Source: an uncultured Bacteroidales bacterium (lineage in GTDB: Bacteria; Bacteroidota; Bacteroidia; Bacteroidales; Paludibacteraceae). From it: a stretch of 54,233 nt of DNA. The translations under genes and the position numbers were made by a program. The notes under the pieces are model-generated. The model did no database searches and was not told the origin of the DNA. It saw only the letters and a list, made by a program, of their open reading frames with translations. Shown in pieces: positions 7,786-17,375 of this stretch; the stretch's first letter is position 1; the number at the start of each line of letters is the position of its first letter. The DNA lies in contig CACXYM010000002.1 of NCBI GenBank assembly GCA_902771935.1, positions 1-54,233 of the forward strand, read 5' to 3'.

Positions 7786-9564
7786 TTAAAATTTCCAACT
7801 AACACCTGCCAAGCCGGTAAAAAGATACGACTGATAGCCATACAATGTGTGGTTACGGCGACAGATAATATTATTAAGTTGCAAGAAAATAGCCAGATTG
7901 AGTTTTGTAAACTCGTACTGCGCACCCAAGTTCATATCAATCAGAGCCGGCAGTTTTACCTCACCGCCCGTAGTGATAGCCCAACGTGTTCCCGCAAAAT
8001 GGTTGTCCGAATAAAGCGACCAATGCTCGTCAATGCGGCCATCAATGCGCAGATTGATAGCCCAGTCCGGACGATCATATACACGGCCAGGTTCCAGTTG
8101 GATATTTTTGGCTATATCTTCTAGTTTGGCACTATTGGTCATTTTCTGTATCTTCCATGCGAAATAATCGCCTGACAAGTGAATCGATATAATATCGCGA
8201 TAGTGGTAGAACACTTGTCCGCCAATTTTAAAGCGCTGGTAGTCAGACATAAAGTCACTGAATGTACCGGGCAGGATTATATGACCAGACCCATACTCAT
8301 AAGCCTCCAGGAAAGCTACGTAGGACTTGCTATTCATATAATATGCATATCCTCCGTGAGCCTCGAGCAGCAGATGTTTATGCGGTTTGAGATGGAAACC
8401 TATTTCAGCATCAATCGGTGTATATCCCGCTACAGAATGCGATGTCACACAAGGAATAACTTCCATATAGCAGTTGCTTTCCAAATAGCTCTGCAACGAA
8501 CCAAAACCAAATCTTCCTTCAGCCTTTCCGTACAGAGTCACCCACTTAGGAGCCAGCTGTGCCTCAAACTGCACATTTGGCGATGGAGCAAAGCTTATGT
8601 TCTTGTTGCTCGAAAGCATTTGGCCTTTACCAATGTTCACGTCCAAATTAACTCCGGCATGAATCATAAAACGCTTGCCGTGATAGGCATAGAACGGCTC
8701 CATACGTAAGTTGTGACGGGCATTATAGCGGTTCTCAGGAATCATTGCCGTATCCACTGTGTAGAAGTTATTCTGCATATACAACTTCAAGCCCAAACGG
8801 TGACGTTCATTTGGCAGGCGTGCATTAAGATTGAACTCGGTACGTACTTGGTGCTCTGTAGCAATATTCGGCACCACTAACATTTGATACCCAACTTCAG
8901 CTTTATATTGCACTTGTTCCTTGGGGTTAGATTGTAGTCCAAAGAAAATACGTCCACGCCATTGCGTTTGCTTGTCTTCCGGTCTAAAGTCAGCAAACGA
9001 ACCAATAGTCAGTCCGCGTGCTTTATTGTATCCGTCCTTACCATCGTAGTAACGTCCATACTTGGTGTAGAAAATATTCTCACCTTTAAGGCCGCAATAG
9101 AGAGATAGTTTCGGCATATCATGAGTAAAACGGAAGCCTAAATTAGTCTCACTCATTGTACGTCTTCCCCACTGCCCATCGTGGTTGGCATAAAGCACTA
9201 GGCTGTTATGTTTGTCATCCTTCACATCGTACGCAAAATTAAACAACGTGAGCGGGTGACCTATACCACCTCGCAGCCAGCCGTGTAACTCTTCCGGCTG
9301 CGTAAAGCGGGTTGGTTGACTTAGCAGCGATGTCGTCTCACTGGCAGCCAGAGACTGCGAGGAAATAAAATCAGAGTATTGTACCTGTGTTTCCGGAATA
9401 TCGGTCTGCACAGCCTGCGGGGTCACATTCACTTTACCAGCATCTTGAATAATTGGTTGGAAGTCACGCTCCACTATTACACTACGGTTCAGTACGGTAT
9501 CTTGTGCACTCACCGAAGCGGCTATGGCCAAAACAAATATTACTATCTTTACTCTCATAATCAA
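7786..9564 (-). CDS. Outer-membrane beta-barrel protein (TonB-receptor-like barrel without plug)
   Basis: A protein of 592 residues with a signal peptide ending SVSAQ. The mature start has the sequence VIVERDFQPIIQDAGKVNVTPQ, found at the N-terminus of a Bacteroidales outer-membrane family. From about residue 100 onward there are many amphipathic strands rich in Tyr, Gly and His, ending in SWKF with a C-terminal Phe as in barrels. I see no plug domain and no TonB box. The start overlaps the stop of the upstream TPR gene by 4 bases (ATGA), so translation is coupled. A role as partner of the TPR protein at the envelope is inferred from that coupling alone. Confidence 0.75.
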   Translation of the reverse strand: MIMRVKIVIFVLAIAASVSAQDTVLNRSVIVERDFQPIIQDAGKVNVTPQAVQTDIPETQVQYSDFISSQSLAASETTSLLSQPTRFTQPEELHGWLRGGIGHPLTLFNFAYDVKDDKHNSLVLYANHDGQWGRRTMSETNLGFRFTHDMPKLSLYCGLKGENIFYTKYGRYYDGKDGYNKARGLTIGSFADFRPEDKQTQWRGRIFFGLQSNPKEQVQYKAEVGYQMLVVPNIATEHQVRTEFNLNARLPNERHRLGLKLYMQNNFYTVDTAMIPENRYNARHNLRMEPFYAYHGKRFMIHAGVNLDVNIGKGQMLSSNKNISFAPSPNVQFEAQLAPKWVTLYGKAEGRFGFGSLQSYLESNCYMEVIPCVTSHSVAGYTPIDAEIGFHLKPHKHLLLEAHGGYAYYMNSKSYVAFLEAYEYGSGHIILPGTFSDFMSDYQRFKIGGQVFYHYRDIISIHLSGDYFAWKIQKMTNSAKLEDIAKNIQLEPGRVYDRPDWAINLRIDGRIDEHWSLYSDNHFAGTRWAITTGGEVKLPALIDMNLGAQYEFTKLNLAIFLQLNNIICRRNHTLYGYQSYLFTGLAGVSWKF

Positions 9565-12377
9565 TCCTCCTCTTCTTGAGATTGTTCAACAGTTTTGGGC
9601 GCTAACTGACTCAATTTATCCTCCACACGTTGCAATATATCGTCCTTATTCGTATAGTTTGCCTTGAGTGACAACAGGTATTGCTGAGCCTGGAAATCGT
9701 CCCCGCGACGATGACTCACATCCGCCAGCACAATCAGACTGCGCGCCAACCAATATTGTTGCTGCGTTGGTTGCTGTGCAAAAGACATGATTTCTGCTTC
9801 GGCCTTGTCCAAGTCACCCAGACTATAGTACGATTGCGCTAAGAGGTATTTAGCTTCTGCGCCGACGGATGTACGCACGTCAGTACTGATTTTCGTCAAG
9901 TCAGGAATAGCCGCAGCGTAATCTTTCTTGTCGAAATTCATCTTGGCGCGTGTGTAGAGTGCTTCTTCTTTTACAGCAGCATCTACAGGCTCATCGCCTA
10001 AGATGGTCGCTATCATATCAAGCATCTCCTTTGTCTCCTTCAACTGTTTAGTACAACGCATAACACCTATGCGGGCCGTGGTCATGTTCTTGCGACTGGA
10101 AGCCACTACTAACCACTTGCGATAGAAAGGCAGCGAGTTGGTATAATCCTTACGCTCATAATATAGTTCTGCCGACTGCATTGCCGATGGTTCAGCATAC
10201 GGACTACCGATACGATCCGCTAAAGGTGCGAATTGTGCCAAAGCAGCATCCACATTGCCTTGCCGCAACTGCAACTCGGCTGCCACATAAGCCAATGAGT
10301 CGTCTTTCGTAGCCACTTGCATATTGAGTTTCGACAACTTCTTCGTATAAGCAATATAATCATTCACACGGTTGGTTTCAAGGCATACAGCCTCCAAGCC
10401 TTCCACTGCCATATAGGCCTCTTTGCTGGCGGGATAATGTTCTATTGTGTGCTTATAGGCTGTTATGGCGCGATTATAATCTTTCATATTACGATACGCC
10501 ATCGCACGCTCCAGGCTTGCGCTGCGGGCCAGATTACTCCGCGGATATTTATTAAGAAGTGCCTCGTAACTCTTGATAGCTTCAGCACTCTTTTCTTGTG
10601 CCATACGTACGCGAGCGATTTCGTATAATGCATCATCAGCATAATCCGACTTTGGGTACTTATTTGCCAATTGTTGCAGCACTTTCACTTTCTCATCAGA
10701 CTGCTTCAGCAAGCCCAGTGAATAACCTTGTTGGAATAAGGCGTAATCGCTTCCGTCAGTATTAAGAGCCGCCACTTTTTCATAGGATTTGGCAGCGTCT
10801 GCAAACTGTCTTGCGTTGAAACAGCAATCACCAATACGGTTAAGAGCATCAGCATAAGTCGGAGTGGTGGAAGGAACAGCCGCCACGTGGCGTTCAAACG
10901 CGACACGAGCGCCCTCATAGTTCTTTTGACTAAAGCTCACATATCCTTGCAGATAATCTGCCGCCGCCCTGTTGGGCGATTGTGCCACATCAGGTCGGGA
11001 GAAATAAATCACGAGATCACGTTGGCAAGCCTCCGTATCCTTCAGCCGATAATTGGCTTCTGCACGCCAGTAATACGCATCCGTCAGCACGGACGATGAT
11101 GTTGGGTCTTCAATTACAGCCGTAAAGGATTCTACCGCATCGGCGAACTTATTCTGCACAAAAGCGTCCGTACCTAACTGATAGCGAAGATATTGCTTCG
11201 TCTCACGCAACTGCTTATTCGGATTATCGATGGAATCGAGTGCTGCCAAAGCAGCCTTGTAGTTTTTCGACTTACGGAACGCATCACTCAATAACATATA
11301 AATCTCGTCCACATGTTCGGAGTTCGGGTACTGACGAATAAAATCTGTAAACACCAGCTCACTCTCTCCTATAGACGAGGAGGATTGGTACACTGCCAAT
11401 GCGTAATTATACATTGCCTCGTAATGAACTTGCGGGTCAATGTTATATTGGGTTGCATCCAGGTAAGCCAACTTAGCCTGTTCATTATCACTCATTTGAC
11501 GATAGGCGTGACCCAGACTGAGGCTCACACTTTCCGATATGCTGTCTTTCTGAACCGGCACACGCTTGAACGTAGCAATAGCTGCAGCATAATCACTCGT
11601 CTTATACTGCGCCAAACCGAGCATATATAAATCCGACCGCAAGGCTTCACGTTTTTGCGCGGTATTCATCTTGTCGTAAGTCGTCAGCTCTGTTACGGCA
11701 TCGCCATAACGTCCTTCCGTGAAATGCATTTCGCCTAAAATACGATGCAACTCACTGTTATTCTCGTTCTCAGGCTGCTCGGCCAACAGGCGCTCTGCGC
11801 GTTGTTTTACCTCATCGTTCAATCCGCGAGAGTAGTAAATCTGAGTCAGATAATACGGCACTGTTTTCTTGTACGCCTCTTTTTGCTCCAGTTCTAACAG
11901 CGTGGGCACTGCCTTGTCATAATTGCCCAATTTGTACTGACAATAAGCGTAATAGTATGCTGCCTTCTCTTTGTATGGCGTATCGTGCTTCTCCAGATTA
12001 GAGAAGAAAGTGCTGGCGCGATCATACTCTTGCTGCATCAAATGTGCATAGCCGCGATAGAACTGATACTGAGGCTGATACGGACGAGGAAGCGTCTTGT
12101 AATCCGTTTTGTCAAATTCCTTAATCGCTTTCTTGTAATACCCACGTTCAGTTTGGATAACACCTTGCATGAAGTATACTTCCGATTCGAAAGTTGTGTA
12201 CGGATACGCTTCAATATATTCACGCAACTCGCGCAACGCCAACTTGTCACGCTGCTCAAATAAGGCTGCCACACGGTTATACTCTTTCTCCATACGGCTC
12301 ATCGGCTGACCGGCAACCGGAACCGTCAGAGACAGAAACAACAGGGGCAATAAGAACCACCTGAGGTTATATCTCAT
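9561..12377 (-). CDS. Large periplasmic tetratricopeptide-repeat protein
   Basis: A protein of 938 residues, signal peptide about 1-24 (VPVAGQ), then TPR-like helices along nearly the whole length, with repeated patterns such as YYKKAIKEFDK, NYDKAVPTLLELEQ and DYAAAIATFKRV, and YPKSDYADDALYEIARVRMAQ, which resembles the BamD/YbgF/CpoB type. The end is acidic (SQEEED). Such TPR rods act as scaffolds for envelope complexes; no enzymatic motif is seen. It starts 3 bases after potD and overlaps the barrel gene by 4 bases, hence probable co-expression with both. Confidence 0.8.
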   Translation of the reverse strand: MRYNLRWFLLPLLFLSLTVPVAGQPMSRMEKEYNRVAALFEQRDKLALRELREYIEAYPYTTFESEVYFMQGVIQTERGYYKKAIKEFDKTDYKTLPRPYQPQYQFYRGYAHLMQQEYDRASTFFSNLEKHDTPYKEKAAYYYAYCQYKLGNYDKAVPTLLELEQKEAYKKTVPYYLTQIYYSRGLNDEVKQRAERLLAEQPENENNSELHRILGEMHFTEGRYGDAVTELTTYDKMNTAQKREALRSDLYMLGLAQYKTSDYAAAIATFKRVPVQKDSISESVSLSLGHAYRQMSDNEQAKLAYLDATQYNIDPQVHYEAMYNYALAVYQSSSSIGESELVFTDFIRQYPNSEHVDEIYMLLSDAFRKSKNYKAALAALDSIDNPNKQLRETKQYLRYQLGTDAFVQNKFADAVESFTAVIEDPTSSSVLTDAYYWRAEANYRLKDTEACQRDLVIYFSRPDVAQSPNRAAADYLQGYVSFSQKNYEGARVAFERHVAAVPSTTPTYADALNRIGDCCFNARQFADAAKSYEKVAALNTDGSDYALFQQGYSLGLLKQSDEKVKVLQQLANKYPKSDYADDALYEIARVRMAQEKSAEAIKSYEALLNKYPRSNLARSASLERAMAYRNMKDYNRAITAYKHTIEHYPASKEAYMAVEGLEAVCLETNRVNDYIAYTKKLSKLNMQVATKDDSLAYVAAELQLRQGNVDAALAQFAPLADRIGSPYAEPSAMQSAELYYERKDYTNSLPFYRKWLVVASSRKNMTTARIGVMRCTKQLKETKEMLDMIATILGDEPVDAAVKEEALYTRAKMNFDKKDYAAAIPDLTKISTDVRTSVGAEAKYLLAQSYYSLGDLDKAEAEIMSFAQQPTQQQYWLARSLIVLADVSHRRGDDFQAQQYLLSLKANYTNKDDILQRVEDKLSQLAPKTVEQSQEEED

Positions 12378-12380
12378 ACT

Positions 12381-13694
12381 TTATCTTTTTGTTTTACGTT
12401 TTCTTTGTAAGTTTTGTTGCTTACGTTGATTGATTACGTGCAGAACAGCAAACAAGATAACTGCCAGCAGGACGATGCCTATGATAGACAGCATCAGCGG
12501 ACTTAGGTTATCACCTTTCACACGGTTCCACATCTTAATCAGTTCCTCGTTTTGCTCACCTGCATCATGCATCAACGCGCAACGATCAATAACGGCCTTA
12601 TCGGGGTAAAGTACAGGATTAGCATGCACGGCAAGGGCCTCCGGACCAAAGAAATAACTCAAGTCCAACGGCTCCTTCCACTCTTGGATATTGTCCACCC
12701 AAGCGCGAATCTCAGGAGTAGAGATAACCGATACATAACCGATGAAGTCCATGTTCTTAATCGCATTCTCCGGCAAGCACAGGTAGTTAATCCACCAGGT
12801 CGCAGCCTTGGTGTTAACTGCGTACTTAGGAATACACCAACCGTCAAACCATACGTTAGAGCCTTCTTCCGGTACAATATATTCCAGTGTGATGCCCATC
12901 TCCTCTGCTTCGTCGATAGCCCATTGTGCATCGCCGGACCAACTGAGGTTCATCCAAGTCTTACCCTTAGTCATTTCTTCCTTTCCAAAGTCCACTTCCC
13001 AACCTGCAATATTCGGTTTAGCAGCAGTCAAAATCTCTTCTACGCGGGCAATACGCTCAGGGGTGATAGTGTGAACCAACTCATCGCGAGTCACTTCACC
13101 ACGTTCAATCTCATCACGATATGCGTACAGCACAATCACTGAATATACATCACGGAATGCGTCTTTCATATAGATACGGCCCTCGAATTTCGGGTCAAGA
13201 ATAGCGCCCCATGACTTCACATCCTCGCGCTGAACAAAAGCAGGGTTGTAAATGAAACCGGTAGTTCCCCACATGTAACCAACCGTGTAATCACTCACGT
13301 TCTCGGTCTCAGACATTTGTTGGAACTTATCCACTACAAATGGTGCCACATTGTTGAAATAGCGTTGTTCTTCCGGCACAAGGGTCTTGTCAATCTTGCG
13401 CAGCAAGTTGGCTTTTAACATACGCTCGATGATGTACTCCGACGGACAAATAACGTCGTAATCTTCGTGCCCCACCTCAATCTCGGTCAACATAGACTCG
13501 TTGATGTCGAATGTTTGATAAATAACCTCCACTTCTTCGCCGGTCATCTCTTTGTACCAAGCGGGGAATGCATTGAGCACGTCTTCGTCAATGTAGTCGG
13601 CCCAGTTGTACACTTTCAGTGTGTGTTCGCGGTCTGCCGCGAAAGTGCCAAGCGCCATCAGCGCCACAAGCAGCAATGATAAAACTTTTTTCAT
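12381..13694 (-). CDS. potD: Spermidine/putrescine ABC transporter substrate-binding protein with C-terminal membrane anchor
   Basis: Binds polyamines in the periplasm and delivers them to PotB-PotC. The family signature VYNWADYIDEDVL follows a cleavable signal peptide (MKKVLSLLLVALMALGTFA). The body reads as a type 2 periplasmic binding protein, with WGTTGFIYNP and LSWSGDAQWA. Unusually, a hydrophobic segment LSPLMLSIIGIVLLAVILF lies near the end, followed by a strongly basic tail (KQQNLQRKRKTKR): a C-terminal anchor in the inner membrane with the tail in the cytosol. Textbook PotD is soluble or a lipoprotein. An ATG two codons upstream (13700) is also possible. The gene follows potC by 33 bases. 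Confidence 0.93.
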   Translation of the reverse strand: MKKVLSLLLVALMALGTFAADREHTLKVYNWADYIDEDVLNAFPAWYKEMTGEEVEVIYQTFDINESMLTEIEVGHEDYDVICPSEYIIERMLKANLLRKIDKTLVPEEQRYFNNVAPFVVDKFQQMSETENVSDYTVGYMWGTTGFIYNPAFVQREDVKSWGAILDPKFEGRIYMKDAFRDVYSVIVLYAYRDEIERGEVTRDELVHTITPERIARVEEILTAAKPNIAGWEVDFGKEEMTKGKTWMNLSWSGDAQWAIDEAEEMGITLEYIVPEEGSNVWFDGWCIPKYAVNTKAATWWINYLCLPENAIKNMDFIGYVSVISTPEIRAWVDNIQEWKEPLDLSYFFGPEALAVHANPVLYPDKAVIDRCALMHDAGEQNEELIKMWNRVKGDNLSPLMLSIIGIVLLAVILFAVLHVINQRKQQNLQRKRKTKR

Positions 13695-13733
13695 AAGCAT
13701 AAATATTTATTATTCACTCCAAACTCTAAATGG

Positions 13734-14597
13734 TCAACTCTTCTTTGCCTGTCTCGCTGCACGCCAGTTGATGATTATCAGCAGCACAAGCATAGTGAGG
13801 AATATCAACGAGAACAGCGGTCTCAACTCAGGAGTCAAACCGCCTTTGCGTGCATCGGCATAGATAAACGTACTCAAGGTATTCAAACCGCCGCTACCTT
13901 TGGTAAAGAAAGTCACACCGAAGTCATCAATACTGAGCGTAATACTCAGTATAAATCCACTCAACATACCGGGCCACAATTCTGGCATCATCACTTTACG
14001 CAGGGCTTGAAATGGCGTCGCTCCTAAGTCCAATGCCGCTTCATAGATATTCGGATTCATCTTTGTCAAACGAGGCATCACGCTCAACACCACATACGGC
14101 GTACAGAACACTACGTGCGCAATAATCACCGTCGTCAGACCACGACTTATACCAAGGAAAACAAACAACAGAAACAACGATATACCTGTTAATATATCAG
14201 GGTTAATCATAGGGATGCTATTCATGAATTGGATAGCTTTTCTGCTCTTCTGACGCATGTTAAATATACCTATTGCTGCCAATGTTCCCAATAACGTCGC
14301 AAACGTAGCTGCAACAAGCGCAATAACAAGCGTGTACCAAAGTGCATGATACATATTCGGGTCCACATGCACTTGCGCCACGCGGTCATAACCCGTAAAC
14401 AAGTTCTCGTATAGTCCGAACGTAAAGCCTGTCCAGTTGCCTAATACCTTACTGCGAGTGAACGAGAAGAAGATAATCAGCACTATCGGCGCGTACAACA
14501 GCACGAGCAGAAACCACAAATACGATTGTGCAAACACACGGCGCATCGTCAGATCGCGTGCACGCTTTTTAGCTTCAATTTGGGCAGATGTCATCAT
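13734..14597 (-). CDS. potC: Spermidine/putrescine ABC transporter permease PotC
   Basis: Inner-membrane permease of 287 residues, one of two that form the polyamine channel. About six membrane segments are visible (first around 30-50, LWFLLVLLYAPIVLIIFFSF). The cytoplasmic coupling loop has the EAA pattern YEAALDLGATPFQALRKVMMPEL (about residues 185-207). The start overlaps the stop of potB by 4 bases (ATGA), so the two permeases are translationally coupled. Length and motifs are normal for the family. Confidence 0.93.
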   Translation of the reverse strand: MMTSAQIEAKKRARDLTMRRVFAQSYLWFLLVLLYAPIVLIIFFSFTRSKVLGNWTGFTFGLYENLFTGYDRVAQVHVDPNMYHALWYTLVIALVAATFATLLGTLAAIGIFNMRQKSRKAIQFMNSIPMINPDILTGISLFLLFVFLGISRGLTTVIIAHVVFCTPYVVLSVMPRLTKMNPNIYEAALDLGATPFQALRKVMMPELWPGMLSGFILSITLSIDDFGVTFFTKGSGGLNTLSTFIYADARKGGLTPELRPLFSLIFLTMLVLLIIINWRAARQAKKS

Positions 14598-15391
14598 ATC
14601 ACACTCTGAGCCTCCTGCTCATCTTTGTTCCCGAAGAAACTGGTTAAACCAATAATTAAAAGCATAATCAGCGATAACGCCGCGCCGTAGTTCCACATCT
14701 GCAAACCGCCTTCGCCAAACGCACGCTGGATAAGAGAACCAAACAGCGTAATCTTGTTACGTGTCAGCAGTTCGGATATAGCAAATGTCGAAACTGTCGG
14801 CATAAACACCATCACAACGCCACTATAGATACCGGGCGTTGACAATGGAAGAATCACTTTGGTAAACACTTCGCGACCGTTGGCGCCCAAATCACGAGCA
14901 GCCTCAATCAACGAACGATCCATCTTCTGCAGCGTGTTATATATCGGGTAAATCATAAACGGCAAAAAGTCGTAGCACATTCCATACAACAGTGCTCCTT
15001 CGCCCAATGGAATACCAAACATATTGAACAGTTCCACCGTCGCAAGAGTTCGTAACAGGAAATTAATCCACATCGGCAAAATAAACAACATCGCCATCAC
15101 TGCCGGCGTCTTCAACTCTGCTGTTGCCATGATATACGCCGCAGGATAACCCAGCAGCAAACATATAATCGTTGTGAGCAACGCGATCGCAATCGAGTAA
15201 ATAAACGTATTCACCGCTTCGCTGGTATGGAAGAACTGAACAAAGTTCTTCAGCGTGAACTCACCACTTGGCGTTGTGAACGCATAAACGAAGATAAGCA
15301 GAAGCGGCAAAAGCACGAAAAGCACAAGGAATAGCACATATGGCCATGCCCATGTTCGCCGAGAACCGAATATATATTTCAACTTATTCAT
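14594..15391 (-). CDS. potB: Spermidine/putrescine ABC transporter permease PotB
   Basis: Partner permease of PotC in the inner membrane. It has six predicted membrane segments, starting with WPYVLFLVLFVLLPLLLIFV, and the coupling-loop motif EAARDLGANGREVFTKVILPLS. I prefer the ATG at 15391 (MNKLKYIFGS), which has AGAGGA directly before it; a GTG at 15403 that overlaps the potA stop is the alternative. The junction consists of the imperfect 7-bp repeat GAATTAG / TGTTTAG on the minus strand, related to the arrays at 38109 and 40716. Confidence 0.92.
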   Translation of the reverse strand: MNKLKYIFGSRRTWAWPYVLFLVLFVLLPLLLIFVYAFTTPSGEFTLKNFVQFFHTSEAVNTFIYSIAIALLTTIICLLLGYPAAYIMATAELKTPAVMAMLFILPMWINFLLRTLATVELFNMFGIPLGEGALLYGMCYDFLPFMIYPIYNTLQKMDRSLIEAARDLGANGREVFTKVILPLSTPGIYSGVVMVFMPTVSTFAISELLTRNKITLFGSLIQRAFGEGGLQMWNYGAALSLIMLLIIGLTSFFGNKDEQEAQSVI

Positions 15392-15402
15392 TCCTCTAAA
15401 CA

Positions 15403-16878
15403 CTAATTCTCTAATTCTTCCATTTTTCTCAAAAGAATATCCTTACTCGAAATATCTATACCTACACGGTCGCCATCGTCCCACACATCATTCGTGTTTA
15501 CGTAGATATCATAATCATCGTCCGTACGAATAGTCAAATGGTAGTGATTGCCCTTGAATAAGATGAAGTGCACTTCACCGGAAACGACACCTTCGTCTTC
15601 ATGGTCTTGCAAATCTACGGAACGATAGGGAACCAATACTTCCACTTTGTCTCCAGGAGAGAATGGCTTCAACTGGCCTTCACTCACTTCCCAATCGGCA
15701 CCAATAAAACGCACCTTGCCATTCTTCAGCACTTCGCCTTCCAAATGATTGTAGATATAGTGCTCTTTCTTCATTACCTGTATATCCTCCGGCTTGACAA
15801 GCATTCCCACTTCCGTCCCGGGCACAAACTCATGATAATCTTGAACCATGAACTCATAGCCATTCTCGGTCTTGACCGTCATCTCGTAATGAACGCCTTT
15901 GAAAATACAACTGTCAACCACACCATACCACTTTGTAAATTTGCCCTTCGGCACGCGGTCTTCCGCATCATCATCTTCCTGTCCTAATATTTTACCGCGC
16001 TTCTCCAGTGACTTGTCCCATATATAAATATCTTCGGGACGAATAACCACATCCACCGGATTATTCTCGCCAAAGCCTTCGTCAATACAGTCAAACTCCA
16101 AGTCGTTGAATTGTACTCTGCGGTCGCGTATCATCATACCGGACAGGATATTACTTTCTCCGATGAAATCAGCCACGAAGCAGTTTTGAGGCTCATTGTA
16201 TATATCTGTCGGCGTACCAATCTGCTGTATTTTACCTTCGCTCATCACAACCACACGGTCACTCAAAGTCAAAGCCTCTTCTTGGTCATGCGTCACGTAT
16301 ATAAACGTGATTCCCAACTTCTTGTGCATCTCTTTCAACTCGAGCTGCATATCTTTACGCATCTTCAAATCCAATGCCGCTAACGGTTCATCCAACAGCA
16401 ACACTTCCGGCTGATTAACAATAGCACGGGCAATCGCCACACGTTGTTGCTGGCCACCGGACAAAGAGTCCACATCACGGAATTCATAATCGCTCATGCC
16501 CACAGTTTTCAGCGCCTGTTTCACGCGCTTCATGATCGTATCCCTATCTAACTTCTTGAGCTTCAGACCAAAAGCCACATTGTCATACACATTCAAATGC
16601 GGAAACAATGCATACTTCTGGAAAACGGTATTGACCGGACGTTTATGAGGAGGTGTCTGCGTAATATCTTCGCCTTTAAGCAAAATATCTCCTTCCGTCG
16701 CCACTTGGAAACCGGCAATACAGCGCAGCAGCGTCGTTTTACCACATCCCGACGGACCGAGTATCGTCACAAACTCGCCTTTCTTAACTTGAAGACTTAC
16801 ATCGTCAAGCACCAATTTACCATCTTCGAATCGCTTCGACACATGGTTCACTTCAATAATAAAATCCTTTCTTGCCAT
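15403..16878 (-). CDS. potA: Spermidine/putrescine ABC transporter ATP-binding protein, long form
   Basis: Energises polyamine uptake. Walker A GPSGCGKT is at 41-48, the signature LSGGQQQR at 139-146 and Walker [11 protein letters not shown] with D163-E164; the H-loop lies in [10 protein letters not shown]. At 491 residues it is over 100 longer than the textbook PotA (about 378). The extra length is in the C-terminal regulatory part, where two similar stretches ([19 protein letters not shown] and [19 protein letters not shown]) suggest a duplicated TOBE-type domain. It is the first gene of the minus-strand run, with a clear promoter about 90 bases upstream. Confidence 0.95.
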   Translation of the reverse strand: MARKDFIIEVNHVSKRFEDGKLVLDDVSLQVKKGEFVTILGPSGCGKTTLLRCIAGFQVATEGDILLKGEDITQTPPHKRPVNTVFQKYALFPHLNVYDNVAFGLKLKKLDRDTIMKRVKQALKTVGMSDYEFRDVDSLSGGQQQRVAIARAIVNQPEVLLLDEPLAALDLKMRKDMQLELKEMHKKLGITFIYVTHDQEEALTLSDRVVVMSEGKIQQIGTPTDIYNEPQNCFVADFIGESNILSGMMIRDRRVQFNDLEFDCIDEGFGENNPVDVVIRPEDIYIWDKSLEKRGKILGQEDDDAEDRVPKGKFTKWYGVVDSCIFKGVHYEMTVKTENGYEFMVQDYHEFVPGTEVGMLVKPEDIQVMKKEHYIYNHLEGEVLKNGKVRFIGADWEVSEGQLKPFSPGDKVEVLVPYRSVDLQDHEDEGVVSGEVHFILFKGNHYHLTIRTDDDYDIYVNTNDVWDDGDRVGIDISSKDILLRKMEELEN

Positions 16879-16891
16879 TCCTTATTTTATC

Positions 16892-16919
16892 CTTTCATCT
16901 TTCGACTTTCGGTTTTCGA
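16892..16919. repeat. Four heptamers in the potA leader
   Basis: Four successive 7-bp units of the form YTTTCRN (minus strand NYGAAAR) lie 14-41 bases upstream of the potA start codon, inside its untranslated leader. They are analogous to the 7-bp arrays at other gene junctions in this window. Confidence 0.65.
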
Positions 16920-16938
16920 CCCTAATATATTTACGTTC

Positions 16939-16958
16939 GCGCGAGCGCACATTCGCGC
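16939..16958 (-). promoter_or_regulatory. GC-rich hairpin at the 5' end of the potA leader
   Basis: GCGCGA and TCGCGC form a 6-bp stem around an 8-base loop. It would lie within a few bases of the predicted transcription start. It could stabilise the 5' end or serve as an operator; nothing in the sequence decides this. Confidence 0.4.
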
Positions 16959-16968
16959 AATTTGGCCG

Positions 16969-17000
16969 CAAAGGTACTACAAAAATTGCATATACACAAA
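16969..17000 (-). promoter_or_regulatory. Promoter of the pot operon
   Basis: On the minus strand TTTG (17000-16997), 20 bases, then TACCTTTG (16976-16969) match the Bacteroidetes sigma-factor consensus exactly. It predicts a leader of about 80 bases before potA. Confidence 0.8.
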
Positions 17001-17116
17001 CTTTTCAGCAAAAAAATCACTTTCCACCATTTTTTAACACATTACACCTCCTTCACCTCATATGCGCAAACCCAACAAAACATATAAAAAAACAATCCCA
17101 ATACACTCCCGGTAAT

Positions 17117-17171
17117 ATAAGGTGATTAAAAGGTGATTATAAGGTGATTAAAGGGTGATTAAAAGGTGATT
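17117..17171. repeat. Five tandem copies of an 11-bp unit (second array)
   Basis: Five exact-length 11-bp units of the form AWARGGTGATT follow each other. The same unit occurs in the opposite orientation at 691-745. The array is in the gap between the divergent pot operon and the lipid kinase gene, outside both promoters. The rest of this 497-base gap, apart from those promoters, the hairpin and the heptamers, shows nothing I can name. Confidence 0.85.
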
Positions 17172-17324
17172 ATCAAGACGATGACGAGATAATACCGAAT
17201 CCATAACAACACAATACACCTTTCATCCGCATAGCAAATCCATCATGTAACAATTTAACAAAAAGGAAGAAAATAATGGTTTCACCACTTTTTATTTGCA
17301 TATGTCAAAAAAAATGCAAAATAA

Positions 17325-17356
17325 TTTGCTCATATGGTAAAAAAGTAGTAATTTTG
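17325..17356 (+). promoter_or_regulatory. Promoter of the lipid kinase / dut run
   Basis: TTTG (17325-17328), 20 bases, TAATTTTG (17349-17356). The flanks (TTTGCTCATAT before, GTAGTAATTTTGC at the box) closely resemble the promoters at 25114 and 43798. The start codon follows the box by 19 bases. Confidence 0.8.
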
Positions 17357-17375
17357 CCGCGCAAAATTGTGTGAT

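Noticed and set aside
8179-8709. Plus-strand open frame opposite the barrel gene
   Set aside because: No recognisable domain; the opposite strand is clearly coding.
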